Part shown: positions 1-6,506 of the stretch, one piece after another
Layout: every line of letters begins with the position of its first letter
How positions within the stretch are numbered: the first letter of the stretch is position 1
Source: Clostridiales bacterium UBA6386
Lineage (GTDB): Bacteria; Bacillota; Clostridia; Oscillospirales; Oscillospiraceae
Assembly (NCBI GenBank): GCA_002437585.1
Contig: DJQM01000026.1
Location: forward strand, 1-9,752
DNA: 9,752 nucleotides
Direction of reading: 5' to 3'
Notes under the pieces: model-generated
What the model was told of the DNA's origin: nothing
Seen by the model: only the letters and a program-made list of their open reading frames with translations
Database searches by the model: none
Translations under genes and position numbers: made by a program

Positions 1-28
1 TCATTTTAGCACATACATTTTTGTCACT

Positions 29-1435
29 TTATCGCTGATTTTTTCTGTCCTTGGGGTTCAGCTTATCATCCCGCCATTTCTGGTTCTTCAAGCGTTTTCG
101 AAAGATTCCCCGGCCTGCCGGAGACCACTGCAAATAGGGGACGCCAAGGCACTTAATCGTGCTCAGATGCCAGATCAGTCCCGCAAGCCCCAGTACCATT
201 CCCCAGAAGCCGAAGAAGGCCGCCAGCACGCCCAGGACAAACCGGCACACCCGGATAGCCTCCGCCAGATCCCGGTTGGGCAGAATGAACCCGCAGACCC
301 CCGCGATGCTCACGACAATCAGCACAACCGGCGAAATCAGCCCCGCGTCCACCGCCGCCGTACCCACTACGATACCGCCGATGGTGGATACCGACTGGCC
401 GATGGCCTGGGGCAGATGAATGCCCGATTCCTGCAAAAGCTCAAAGGCGATCAGCAGCCCCAGTGCCTCTGCCGCCGTGGAAAAGGGCACCTCCCGGCGG
501 CTGGTGAGAATGATATTCAGCAGCCGCTCCGGCAGAAGCTCCGGATGAAACTCCACCGCCGCGATATACAACGCCGTCAGCAGCAGATTCAGAGCCAAGG
601 CACCATAGCGCAGCACCCGGATGCAGGAGGCGGAAATGAAATCCCGGCTTCTGTCCTCCATGCTCTCCATGAGATAGCCGAAGGTCGCCGGCGCCAGATA
701 GCCCAGGGGCAGGCCATCCACCAGCAGACCCACCCGGCCATCCAGGAGACCCTGGCTGAACCGATCCGGCCGCTCGGTATACTGTATCAAAGGAAAGGCC
801 GTGACCCTGGAGCCGGTGACGTATTCCTCCACCGCCGAGGGAGAGATCAGCGCGTCCACGTCGATTTCCGCCAGCCTTTTTTTCATTTTCGCTACCAGTT
901 CATCATTGGTCACTCCGTCGATCCACACCACCGCCACGTTGGTCATGCTCCGCCTGCCCACGGTGGCCGCGAAAATCCGCAAGTCAGGCGTTCTCAAATG
1001 CCGCCGGAGAAGGCTTGTGTTGATGCGGATGGTTTCCACAAAGGCGTCCTTCGGCCCCTTGACGGTGTTCTCCACCTCCGGGGCGTCCGGCCCCCGGTTG
1101 ACCCCGGTCTTGATCTCAAAGGCAATGGCTCCGACCTCCGGGAACAGGACTACGCAGAAGCCGTTGACCAGCTTTTTGAAAACCGTCCGCAAGTCCTCGC
1201 AAGGCTCCGCCACACTGTTGTACACCGCCCCGTGAAGTGCCTTGTCGTACAGCTCCGCCATTGTTTCCGCGCGCAGATGCTCCGTAATGGGCTTCAGAAT
1301 ATACTCCGACATATCCCCGCCGGAAACCAGGCCGTCAATGGCGTAGGCGTAAATGGTAAAGCCGCCGCATTGGAGCTGCCTGGGAATAAAATCGCTTACC
1401 TCCGGAAACTGCGCCCGGATTTCTCCGTCCGTCAC
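29..1435 (-). CDS. GerA-family spore germination protein
   Basis: Predicted subunit of a germinant receptor, or SpoVAF-like protein, in the inner spore membrane; the family senses nutrients and triggers spore germination. The first ~265 residues are a soluble domain containing the family segment TVKGPKDAFVETIRINTSLL (about residues 124-143) and the later GRVGLLVDGLP stretch. About four to five hydrophobic segments follow between residues 275 and 425, then PYLQW and a basic tail, as in GerAA/GerKA/SpoVAF. At 468 residues it is near family length. I chose the GTG at 1433-1435 because GAGGTG at 1442-1447 sits six bases upstream; the longer frame starts at a GTG (1442-1444) that is itself part of that ribosome site. 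It is divergent from the Nudix operon. No GerB or GerC partner is visible, so receptor subunit and SpoVAF-like roles cannot be separated. Family call is firm, subtype is not. Confidence 0.9.
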   Translation of the reverse strand: MTDGEIRAQFPEVSDFIPRQLQCGGFTIYAYAIDGLVSGGDMSEYILKPITEHLRAETMAELYDKALHGAVYNSVAEPCEDLRTVFKKLVNGFCVVLFPEVGAIAFEIKTGVNRGPDAPEVENTVKGPKDAFVETIRINTSLLRRHLRTPDLRIFAATVGRRSMTNVAVVWIDGVTNDELVAKMKKRLAEIDVDALISPSAVEEYVTGSRVTAFPLIQYTERPDRFSQGLLDGRVGLLVDGLPLGYLAPATFGYLMESMEDRSRDFISASCIRVLRYGALALNLLLTALYIAAVEFHPELLPERLLNIILTSRREVPFSTAAEALGLLIAFELLQESGIHLPQAIGQSVSTIGGIVVGTAAVDAGLISPVVLIVVSIAGVCGFILPNRDLAEAIRVCRFVLGVLAAFFGFWGMVLGLAGLIWHLSTIKCLGVPYLQWSPAGRGIFRKRLKNQKWRDDKLNPKDRKNQR

Positions 1436-1468
1436 CCCATTCACCTCAAAAGTCAGTCTGCCCGGATA

Positions 1469-1497
1469 TTGCTTTTTTTACTCCGGAATGTTATAGT
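1469..1497 (+). promoter_or_regulatory. probable sigma-A promoter of the Nudix-mnmE-desulfurase operon
   Basis: TTGCTT (1469-1474), a 17-base spacer and TATAGT (1492-1497). The -10 matches five of six consensus bases, the -35 only the first three. Transcription would begin near 1504, just ahead of the GGGAGG ribosome site at 1515-1520. It faces the candidate gerA promoter and the two overlap in the same ~60 bases. Confidence 0.6.
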
Positions 1498-1501
1498 ATT
1501 T

Positions 1502-1530
1502 TATTATGACTTCCGGGAGGTACGTTATGA
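1502..1530 (-). promoter_or_regulatory. candidate forespore (sigma-G type) promoter of the gerA-like gene
   Basis: On the minus strand, TCATA (1526-1530) is followed after 17 bases by CATAATA (1502-1508). The -10 fits the sigma-G consensus CATNHTA fully and the -35 fits GMATR at four of five positions. A sigma-G promoter is what is expected for a GerA-family gene, which is made in the forespore. The match is by eye, short, and overlaps the first codons of the Nudix gene, so it is tentative. Confidence 0.45.
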
Positions 1531-2135
1531 GCGGCATTGAGGGCATTCATCAGCAGACGAACAATCGGTTTCTCAACTGCTTTGCGCTGGAGGCCGTCCA
1601 CCGGGACGGCCGTGTTTCTCCTTATTATATGGCCTCCCGAGCCAAGGACGCGGCCTCCCTGAAGGCCGTCACTCACCGGAACAGCCCGGACGGGGTGATC
1701 CTCTACGGAGTCTACGGGGAAAAGAAGGATCGGGTGGTGCTGATCTGTCAGTACCGCTACCCGTTGGGCGATTATGTCTACGAGTTTCCCGCCGGGCTGG
1801 TGGAGCCGGGAGAGGCCATGGGCGACGCGGGCATCCGGGAAATGTTCGAGGAAACCGGGCTGACCTTCACCCCCGTGGAGGCCGGAGCCTTCTCCCGCCC
1901 CTTCTTTACCAGCGTGGGCATGACCGACGAAAGCTGCGGAATGCTCTTCGGCTACTGCGCCGGCACTCCCACCAGCGCGAACGAGGAGGACTCCGAGGAA
2001 ATTCAGGTGATTCTGGCAGACCGGGCGGAGGCTCGGCGAATCCTGGCGGAGGAAAACGTGGCTCTGATGTGCGCCTACATGCTCATGCACTTCATAACCA
2101 GTGAGGGCGACCCGCTGGCATTCATCAAGGAGTAA
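1527..2135 (+). CDS. Nudix hydrolase, ADP-ribose pyrophosphatase-like
   Basis: Predicted Mg2+-dependent cytoplasmic hydrolase of a nucleoside diphosphate linked to another group; ADP-ribose or a nucleotide sugar is the likely substrate class. A complete Nudix box (G-x5-E-x7-REUxEExGU) runs from G90 to L112, with metal-binding REMFEE at 104-109. The preceding VYEFPAGLVEPGE and the downstream TSVGMTDE (128-135) place it near ADP-ribose pyrophosphatases. That subfamily usually has proline in the SPGxxxE loop where this protein has valine (V130), so substrate is uncertain. Start: ATG 1527 has GGGAGG six bases upstream, while the upstream in-frame ATG at 1506 would place that ribosome site inside the coding region. 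Length 202 residues is normal. It is the first gene of the operon; the mnmE start lies only six bases after its stop. Confidence 0.9.
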   Translation: MSGIEGIHQQTNNRFLNCFALEAVHRDGRVSPYYMASRAKDAASLKAVTHRNSPDGVILYGVYGEKKDRVVLICQYRYPLGDYVYEFPAGLVEPGEAMGDAGIREMFEETGLTFTPVEAGAFSRPFFTSVGMTDESCGMLFGYCAGTPTSANEEDSEEIQVILADRAEARRILAEENVALMCAYMLMHFITSEGDPLAFIKE

Positions 2136-2141
2136 ATCATT

Positions 2142-3503
2142 ATGTCTTATCCCATCGCCGCGGTATCCACCGGGAATCAGGTCAGTGCCATCGGCATTCT
2201 GCGCCTGAGCGGGGACGGCTGCATTGCCGTCGCCGACCGGGTATTTACCGCAAACAATCACCGTCCGCTCTCCGAAGCGGCTGACCGGAAGCTGATCCTG
2301 GGTTCCCTCCGGGACAAGGAGGGTCGGGTTATCGATCAGTGCATGGCCGTGGTGGCCAGGGCACCTCACAGCTACACCGGAGAGGACACAGTGGAATTTC
2401 ACTGCCATGGCTCCCCCGCCGTTCTGGCCGCCGGACTGGAGGGGCTGTACCTGGCGGGAGCCAGGCCTGCCCGCCGGGGAGAATTTACCAAGCGAGCCTT
2501 CCTGAACGGAAAGCTGGCTCTGACCCAGGCGGAAGCGGTCATTGATCTTATTGAGGCGGACTGCGCCGACGCCGCCGCCAATGCCGCCGGGCAGGTGGGG
2601 GGCGCGCTGCAAAAGAAGCTTGCTCCCGTGTACGATGACCTGGTGAATCTGTGCAGCCATTTTCATGCGGTGCTGGACTATCCCGACGAGGACATTGAGG
2701 ATTTCGGCCTGAATAATTATTATGGTCTGTTGAAGAAGGATGCCAAGCAGCTCTACGCGCTGCTGCAAACCTACTCCCAGGGGCGGATTCTCCGGCAGGG
2801 CGTGGCCGCGGCCATCGTGGGCAAGCCCAACGTGGGAAAATCCAGCTTACTCAACGCCCTGGCGGGCTACGACCGGGTGATCGTCACCGACATTCCCGGC
2901 ACCACCCGGGACACCGTGGAGGAAACGGTGATGCTTGGCTCCACCCGGCTCCGGCTCATGGACACCGCCGGCATCCGGGACACCTCGGACGCCGTGGAGG
3001 CCATGGGGGTGGAACGCTCCCGGCAGGCAATTGAGGAGGCCGACCTGGTGATTTTTGTCTGCGACGGCTCTCAGCCTTTGGATTCTGAGGATGAAGCCAT
3101 TATCGAGCTGTGCGAGGATCGGGAAAACGCCATTGCCCTCATCAACAAGACTGACCTTGGCTTCGCCGTGGAACCCGGCGATCTGCCTTTCCTGATGGTC
3201 GTCCCCTTCTGCGCCAAAACCGGGGAGGGGCTGGAGCAGCTGGCGGAGGCGGTGGATGCCCTCTTTGAAAATCAGCTGCCCTGCGACGGCTCCATTCTGA
3301 CCAACGCACGGCAATTTGACGCCTGCCGCCGGGCTTATGAGGCCATTCTTCAGGCGTTGCACGGCTTGCAGCTGGGGCTGACTCCGGACGCGGTTCTAAC
3401 CGATGTGGAGGAAGCCATGGCGGCCATGGGCGAAGTCACCGGCGCTACCGTCCGGGAGGATATCACCGCCCGGATTTTCCAGCGGTTCTGCGTGGGAAAG
3501 TAA
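2142..3503 (+). CDS. mnmE: tRNA uridine-5-carboxymethylaminomethyl modification GTPase MnmE (TrmE)
   Basis: GTPase that, with MnmG, adds the carboxymethylaminomethyl (or aminomethyl) group to C5 of the wobble uridine U34 of tRNAs reading two-family codons. The N-terminal folate-binding domain shows SYTGEDTVEFHCHG (77-90) and GEFTKRAFLNGKLALTQAEA (113-132). The G domain, set inside the helical domain, has P-loop GKPNVGKS (227-234), the K-loop IPGTTRD (251-257), DTAG (274-277) and NKTD (335-338). The C-terminus is FCVGK, the invariant FC[I/V]GK whose cysteine (C450) is needed for modification. At 453 residues it is full length with all motifs intact. AAGGAG at 2127-2132 overlaps the end of the Nudix gene and sits nine bases before ATG 2142, implying translational coupling. 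MnmG is not in the window. Confidence 0.98.
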   Translation: MSYPIAAVSTGNQVSAIGILRLSGDGCIAVADRVFTANNHRPLSEAADRKLILGSLRDKEGRVIDQCMAVVARAPHSYTGEDTVEFHCHGSPAVLAAGLEGLYLAGARPARRGEFTKRAFLNGKLALTQAEAVIDLIEADCADAAANAAGQVGGALQKKLAPVYDDLVNLCSHFHAVLDYPDEDIEDFGLNNYYGLLKKDAKQLYALLQTYSQGRILRQGVAAAIVGKPNVGKSSLLNALAGYDRVIVTDIPGTTRDTVEETVMLGSTRLRLMDTAGIRDTSDAVEAMGVERSRQAIEEADLVIFVCDGSQPLDSEDEAIIELCEDRENAIALINKTDLGFAVEPGDLPFLMVVPFCAKTGEGLEQLAEAVDALFENQLPCDGSILTNARQFDACRRAYEAILQALHGLQLGLTPDAVLTDVEEAMAAMGEVTGATVREDITARIFQRFCVGK

Positions 3504-3512
3504 GGAGAGAAT

Positions 3513-4640
3513 ATGATTTATCTGGATAATTCCGCCACCACCAAGCCCTGCAAGGAGGCTGTGGCGGCGATGACAAAGGCCATGACGGAGGACTGGGGCA
3601 ACCCCTCGGCTCTCTACGGCTTCGGCATTGACGCCGCCCGGCAGCTGCGGCAGGCTCGGCACACTGTGGCCGCCGCCCTGGGAGCGGAGCCTGACCGGGT
3701 GTTCTTCACCTCCGGGGGCACCGAAGCGGACAACTGGGCCGTTTTCGGCACCGCCCGGCGGCTGGGCAAGCGGGGACGGCACATTATCACCACCGCCATC
3801 GAGCATCACGCCATCTTAAACTGCATGAAGGAGCTGGAAGGTCAGGGCTTTGCCGTCACCTATTTGCAGCCCGATTCTCTGGGGCGGATTTCTGTAGAAG
3901 ATCTGAAAGCCGCCCTGCGCAAGGACACCATTCTGGTCTCCATTATGATGGTCAACAACGAGGTCGGCTCCGTCATGCCCATTGCCCGGATGGCAAAGCT
4001 CACCCATCGGCTTTGCCCGGACGCTATCTTTCACACCGACGCGGTGCAGGGCTTTCTGAAGGTACCCTTCCAGGCCAAAGCCCTGGGGACTGACCTGATT
4101 TCCGTTTCCTCTCACAAAATCCACGGGCCGAAGGGGGCGGGTGCGCTCTACATCAGCCCCCGGCTGCGCGCCTTCCCCGCCCTGCTCTTAGGCGGCGGTC
4201 AGGAGGGGGGCTACCGCAGCGGCACCGAGGGTACCCCGGCCATTTCCGGCTTCGCCGCCGCCTGCGCCGCGGTCAGCGGTACCTTTCGGGCGGATTCCCA
4301 GCGGGAGCGGACACTCATCGAGGAATTCGCGGAAAAATTTGCCGCCATTGAGGGCATCACCGTCAACGGCTGCCACGAGGCGCCCCATGTGCTGTCCCTG
4401 GCCATTCCCGGAGTGCCGGTGCAGAACACCATCAACCTTTTGCAGGATCAGGGCATCTGCGTCAGCGCGGGCAGTGCCTGCGCCAAGGGTCACAGGAGTC
4501 ATGTGCTCTCGGCCATGGGACTGCCGCCGGAAACCATCGACTCGGCCTTCCGGGTCTCCATCAGCCGGGACACCACCCGGGAAGACTTGGAAGCTCTGTT
4601 CCGGGTGCTTCGGGAGGAAGTTCTTCCCCGTGTCCGATGA
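3513..4640 (+). CDS. cysteine desulfurase, class I (NifS/IscS type)
   Basis: PLP enzyme that takes sulfur from L-cysteine as an enzyme persulfide, giving alanine, for Fe-S clusters or tRNA thiolation. N-terminal YLDNSATTKP (3-12) is typical. SGGTEADN (67-74) and EHHA (97-100) line the cofactor site, HTDAVQ (174-179) holds the pyridine-binding aspartate, and SSHKIHGPKG has the Schiff-base lysine K202. The catalytic cysteine is C323 in SAGSACAKG, on the long mobile loop that marks class I (IscS/NifS) rather than SufS. Length 375 is normal. AAGGAG at 3502-3507 overlaps the mnmE stop, with ATG five bases later, so the two are translationally coupled. Placement after mnmE suggests sulfur supply for 2-thiolation of the same U34, usually through MnmA, but no scaffold or MnmA gene is in view; this is inference. 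Confidence 0.95.
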   Translation: MIYLDNSATTKPCKEAVAAMTKAMTEDWGNPSALYGFGIDAARQLRQARHTVAAALGAEPDRVFFTSGGTEADNWAVFGTARRLGKRGRHIITTAIEHHAILNCMKELEGQGFAVTYLQPDSLGRISVEDLKAALRKDTILVSIMMVNNEVGSVMPIARMAKLTHRLCPDAIFHTDAVQGFLKVPFQAKALGTDLISVSSHKIHGPKGAGALYISPRLRAFPALLLGGGQEGGYRSGTEGTPAISGFAAACAAVSGTFRADSQRERTLIEEFAEKFAAIEGITVNGCHEAPHVLSLAIPGVPVQNTINLLQDQGICVSAGSACAKGHRSHVLSAMGLPPETIDSAFRVSISRDTTREDLEALFRVLREEVLPRVR

Positions 4641-4672
4641 GATGAAATATTGTACAAAGAAAGTTTCAAAAG

Positions 4673-4703
4673 AATTGCGTCGATTGTGAAAATCGGCGCA
4701 ATT
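4673..4703. other. 12-bp inverted repeat (hairpin) between the desulfurase gene and gdhA
   Basis: AATTGCGTCGAT (4673-4684) and ATCGGCGCAATT (4692-4703) pair over 12 positions with one G-U, around a 7-base loop. It is followed by a loose T-rich stretch (TTCGCGTTTTC), so it may end the upstream operon. It also lies about 43 bases before the gdhA -35, so a regulator operator is possible. A weaker repeat, TGCAATTG (4714-4721) with CAACTGCA (4732-4739), follows and shares the GCAATT motif. Apart from these and the gdhA promoter the gap 4641-4814 holds no gene I can support. Confidence 0.6.
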
Positions 4704-4746
4704 TCGCGTTTTCTGCAATTGGGACTGAAAACAACTGCAAAAGTGC

Positions 4747-4775
4747 TTGTAATTTTCACAGAAGTCTGCTACAAT
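4747..4775 (+). promoter_or_regulatory. sigma-A promoter of gdhA with extended -10
   Basis: TTGTAA (4747-4752), 17 bases, TACAAT (4770-4775), preceded by TG at 4767-4768, giving an extended -10. Transcription should begin near 4782, leaving a leader of about 33 bases before ATG 4815. gdhA therefore has its own promoter and need not rely on readthrough from the operon upstream. Confidence 0.75.
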
Positions 4776-4814
4776 GCGGGAGGTCAAAAATCTTTCTATG
4801 GAGGACGTTTGTAT

Positions 4815-6149
4815 ATGAGTTATGTGGACGAAACGCTGGCGCGGGTCAGGCAGCAGAACCCGGATCAGCCCGAATTTAACCAGGCAGTCTATGAGGTGCT
4901 GGAATCCCTGCGCCCCGTCATTGAGAAGAACGAAGACGCTTATCGCCGGGACGCTCTGCTGGAGCGTCTGACCACCCCCGAACGGGCGGTTCTGTTCCGG
5001 GTACCCTGGGTGGACGACAAGGGGCAGGTGCAGGTAAACAACGGCTACCGCGTTCAGTTCAATTCCGCCATCGGCCCCTACAAGGGCGGCCTCCGGTTCC
5101 ACCCCTCCGTGAATCTGAGCGTCATCAAGTTCCTGGGCTTTGAGCAGACCTTCAAGAACAGCCTCACCGGCCTGCCCATCGGCGGCGGCAAGGGCGGCTC
5201 CGACTTCGATCCCAAGGGCAAGTCCGACCGGGAGGTCATGGCCTTCTGCCAGAGCTTTATGACCGAGCTGTACAAATATATCGGCAAGGACACCGACGTG
5301 CCCGCCGGCGACATCGGTGTGGGCGGCCGGGAAATCGGCTACCTGTTCGGCCAGTACAAGCGCATCCAGAACCTGTATGAGGGCGTGCTCACCGGCAAGG
5401 GTCTGTCCTACGGCGGCAGCCTGGCCCGGACTCAGGCCACCGGCTACGGTCTGCTGTACCTGGCCGAGGAAATGCTAAAGTGCAACGGCAAGGATCTGAA
5501 GGGCAAGACCGTGGTGGTCTCCGGTGCCGGCAACGTGGCGACCTACGCCATTGAAAAAGCCTGGCAGCTGGGTGCCAAGCCCGTCACCTGCTCCGATTCC
5601 ACCGGCTGGATCTACGATCCCGACGGCATTGACGTAGCCACCCTCATCGAGGTCAAGCAGGTCAAGCGGGCGCGGCTGACGGAGTACGCCAAAGCTCGTC
5701 CCAGTGCCGTCTACCACGAGGGCAAGGGCGTGTGGAGCGTCAAGTGCGACGTAGCTCTGCCCTGCGCCACTCAGAACGAGCTGCTGCTGGACGATGCCAA
5801 GGCTCTGGTCGCAAACGGCTGCTTCGCCGTATGTGAGGGTGCCAACATGCCCACCTCTCTGGATGCCACCCAGTACCTCCAGGACAGCGGCGTGCTCTTC
5901 GTTCCCGGCAAGGCTTCCAACGCCGGCGGCGTGGCCACCTCCGCCCTGGAGATGACCCAGAACTCCGAGCGTCTGAGCTGGACCTTCGAGGAAGTGGACG
6001 CTAAGCTGAAGGATATCATGGTGAACATTTTCCACAACCTGGACAATGCCGCCAAGGAGTACGGCATGGAGGGCAACTACGTTGCCGGTGCCAACATCGC
6101 CGGCTTCCTGAAGGTTGCCGATGCCATGCAGGCTCAGGGAATTGTGTAA
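4815..6149 (+). CDS. gdhA: glutamate dehydrogenase, NADP-type, hexameric class
   Basis: Catalyses reversible reductive amination of 2-oxoglutarate with ammonia to glutamate in the cytoplasm. Glutamate-binding KGGLRFHPSV (90-99) and catalytic PIGGGKGGSDFDP (121-133, K126) are intact, as is PAGDIGVGGREIGY (163-176, D166). The Rossmann fold carries GAGNV (237-241). SDSTG (260-264) after the second strand resembles NADP-dependent enzymes more than the clostridial NAD enzyme, so NADPH is the likely cofactor and ammonia assimilation the likely role. Length 444 is standard. Start: GGAGG (4800-4804) lies ten bases before ATG 4815; the frame stays open back to a TTG at 4650, but that would translate the promoter and hairpin and has no ribosome site. 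It ends in a strong terminator. Confidence 0.97.
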   Translation: MSYVDETLARVRQQNPDQPEFNQAVYEVLESLRPVIEKNEDAYRRDALLERLTTPERAVLFRVPWVDDKGQVQVNNGYRVQFNSAIGPYKGGLRFHPSVNLSVIKFLGFEQTFKNSLTGLPIGGGKGGSDFDPKGKSDREVMAFCQSFMTELYKYIGKDTDVPAGDIGVGGREIGYLFGQYKRIQNLYEGVLTGKGLSYGGSLARTQATGYGLLYLAEEMLKCNGKDLKGKTVVVSGAGNVATYAIEKAWQLGAKPVTCSDSTGWIYDPDGIDVATLIEVKQVKRARLTEYAKARPSAVYHEGKGVWSVKCDVALPCATQNELLLDDAKALVANGCFAVCEGANMPTSLDATQYLQDSGVLFVPGKASNAGGVATSALEMTQNSERLSWTFEEVDAKLKDIMVNIFHNLDNAAKEYGMEGNYVAGANIAGFLKVADAMQAQGIV

Positions 6150-6169
6150 GAAACTTTGAATTGTGCCAG

Positions 6170-6207
6170 AATCCCCCGGATTTCTTCGGAAATCCGGGGG
6201 ATTTTTC
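6170..6207 (+). terminator. rho-independent terminator of gdhA
   Basis: A 15-bp perfect stem (6170-6184 with 6189-6203) capped by a stable UUCG tetraloop and followed by TTTC. The central 26 bases (6174-6199) recur exactly at 6556-6581 on the other side of the toxin cassette. Confidence 0.95.
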
Positions 6208-6236
6208 TTGAAAATTGTAAAATCGTGTGTTATGCT
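6208..6236 (+). promoter_or_regulatory. promoter of the small toxin gene
   Basis: TTGAAA (6208-6213), 17 bases, TATGCT (6231-6236) with TG at 6228-6229 forming an extended -10. It begins directly after the tail of the gdhA terminator. Transcription should start near 6243, giving a leader of about 90 bases. Confidence 0.65.
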
Positions 6237-6242
6237 GTCCCC

Positions 6243-6333
6243 GGTACTTCCAGTACCCCGGTAGGCGGTTCCCCTCGACTTCTTCGGGGGTGATGTTCTT
6301 CTTTGCCCCCTTACACAGGAAGGGGGTGAGTAT
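6243..6333 (+). promoter_or_regulatory. structured toxin leader with sequestered ribosome site
   Basis: The ribosome site AAGGGGGTGA (6320-6329) matches nine of ten bases of the ideal AAGGAGGTGA. It can be paired away: CCCCCTT (6306-6312) with AAGGGGG (6320-6326), around a 7-base loop. The same C-run can instead pair with an upstream copy of GGGGGTGA (6286-6293), giving eight pairs with TTGCCCCC (6303-6310). That upstream copy can in turn pair with CCCC (6271-6274). A small hairpin, GGTACT (6243-6248) with AGTACC (6252-6257), caps the 5' end. These are mutually exclusive folds seen in the sequence; their use as a switch is inferred. Confidence 0.6.
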
Positions 6334-6423
6334 ATGGTTACATGGCAGGATTTGTTCCAGTTCGGCCTGTTTCTCGTTGCTCTTATCGCCCTGGTTCTCC
6401 AGGAAAATAATAAGAAGAAGTAG
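6334..6423 (+). CDS. small hydrophobic peptide, probable type I (holin-like, Hol-Tox/TxpA-like) toxin
   Basis: A 29-residue peptide starting MVTWQDLFQFGLFLVALI and ending ENNKKK. It has a polar start, one membrane-spanning segment (about residues 7-22) and a basic tail, which is the build of the putative holin-like toxin (Hol-Tox) and TxpA/BsrG-type membrane toxins. Type I toxins of this kind damage the cell membrane when over-made. The ATG follows a near-ideal ribosome site (6320-6329), itself in a hairpin. The stop codon and last three lysine codons lie in the left arm of the 15-bp terminator hairpin of the antisense RNA. An own promoter upstream and a convergent antisense promoter downstream support a real gene although it is below common gene-calling limits. 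Toxicity and family membership are inferred from the peptide pattern and locus design; no homology search was done. Confidence 0.8.
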   Translation: MVTWQDLFQFGLFLVALIALVLQENNKKK

Positions 6424-6458
6424 CTGCCTAAGCTCCCCAGCCCGCAGCTACTTCTTCT
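6404..6458 (-). terminator. terminator of the antisense RNA
   Basis: A perfect 15-bp inverted repeat (6413-6427 with 6444-6458) around a 16-base loop. On the minus strand it is followed by TATTATTTTCC, a good termination tail. On the plus strand no T-run follows, so toxin mRNA probably reads through. Confidence 0.75.
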
Positions 6459-6500
6459 AGCTATGTTGGGGAACCGTCCTACTGGAAGCACCCTTCATTT
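6404..6500 (-). ncRNA. predicted antisense RNA antitoxin (RatA/SR4-like by position)
   Basis: Predicted ~97-nt RNA read opposite to the toxin gene. Its start (~6500) follows from the promoter at 6507-6535, and its end (~6404) from the hairpin at 6413-6458 with a T-rich tail. It overlaps the last six toxin codons with the stop, and the toxin 3' untranslated region. It would be fully complementary to the 3' part of the toxin mRNA if that mRNA runs to the terminator at 6554-6583. No open frame of note is present. Known type I antitoxins of this layout, such as RatA for TxpA and SR4 for BsrG, act by 3'-end pairing with RNase III cleavage and/or blocked translation. Both ends are estimates. Confidence 0.7.
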
Positions 6501-6506
6501 GTCTAT

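Larger units (their letters stand above)
6258..6485. repeat. 17-bp inverted repeat flanking the toxin gene (leader with 3' region)
   Basis: Bases 6258-6274 (CCGGTAGGCGGTTCCCC) are complementary to 6468-6485 over 17 pairs, with one G-U (6260 with 6483) and one bulged base (6477). The span given covers both arms. In the toxin transcript this would tie the leader to the 3' region. The antisense RNA carries almost the same sequence as the leader. See findings. Confidence 0.75.

Noticed and set aside
1..28. Possible start of a further minus-strand gene at 2-4
   Set aside because: Only an ATG at the very edge with no good ribosome site; cannot be supported.
1491..2768. 425-codon minus-strand frame opposite Nudix and mnmE
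   Set aside because: Shadow of two well-supported plus-strand genes in GC-rich DNA; low-complexity, no family motif.
4650..4814. 55-codon N-terminal extension of gdhA from a TTG start
   Set aside because: It would translate the hairpin and the extended -10 promoter, has no ribosome site, and the protein from ATG 4815 already has family length.
6334..6423. Phage holin
   Set aside because: The peptide is hydrophobic and small but there are no lysis or phage genes nearby, and the convergent antisense promoter points to a type I toxin.
6227..6460. 77-codon plus-strand frame across the toxin leader and gene in another frame
   Set aside because: No ribosome site at its start, runs through the leader structures and terminator hairpin; the 29-codon frame has the near-ideal site.
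6243..6500. Fst/par-type system with direct repeats shared by both RNAs
   Set aside because: The flanking repeats are inverted, not direct, so the two RNA 5' ends carry similar, not complementary, sequence; 3'-overlap pairing fits better.
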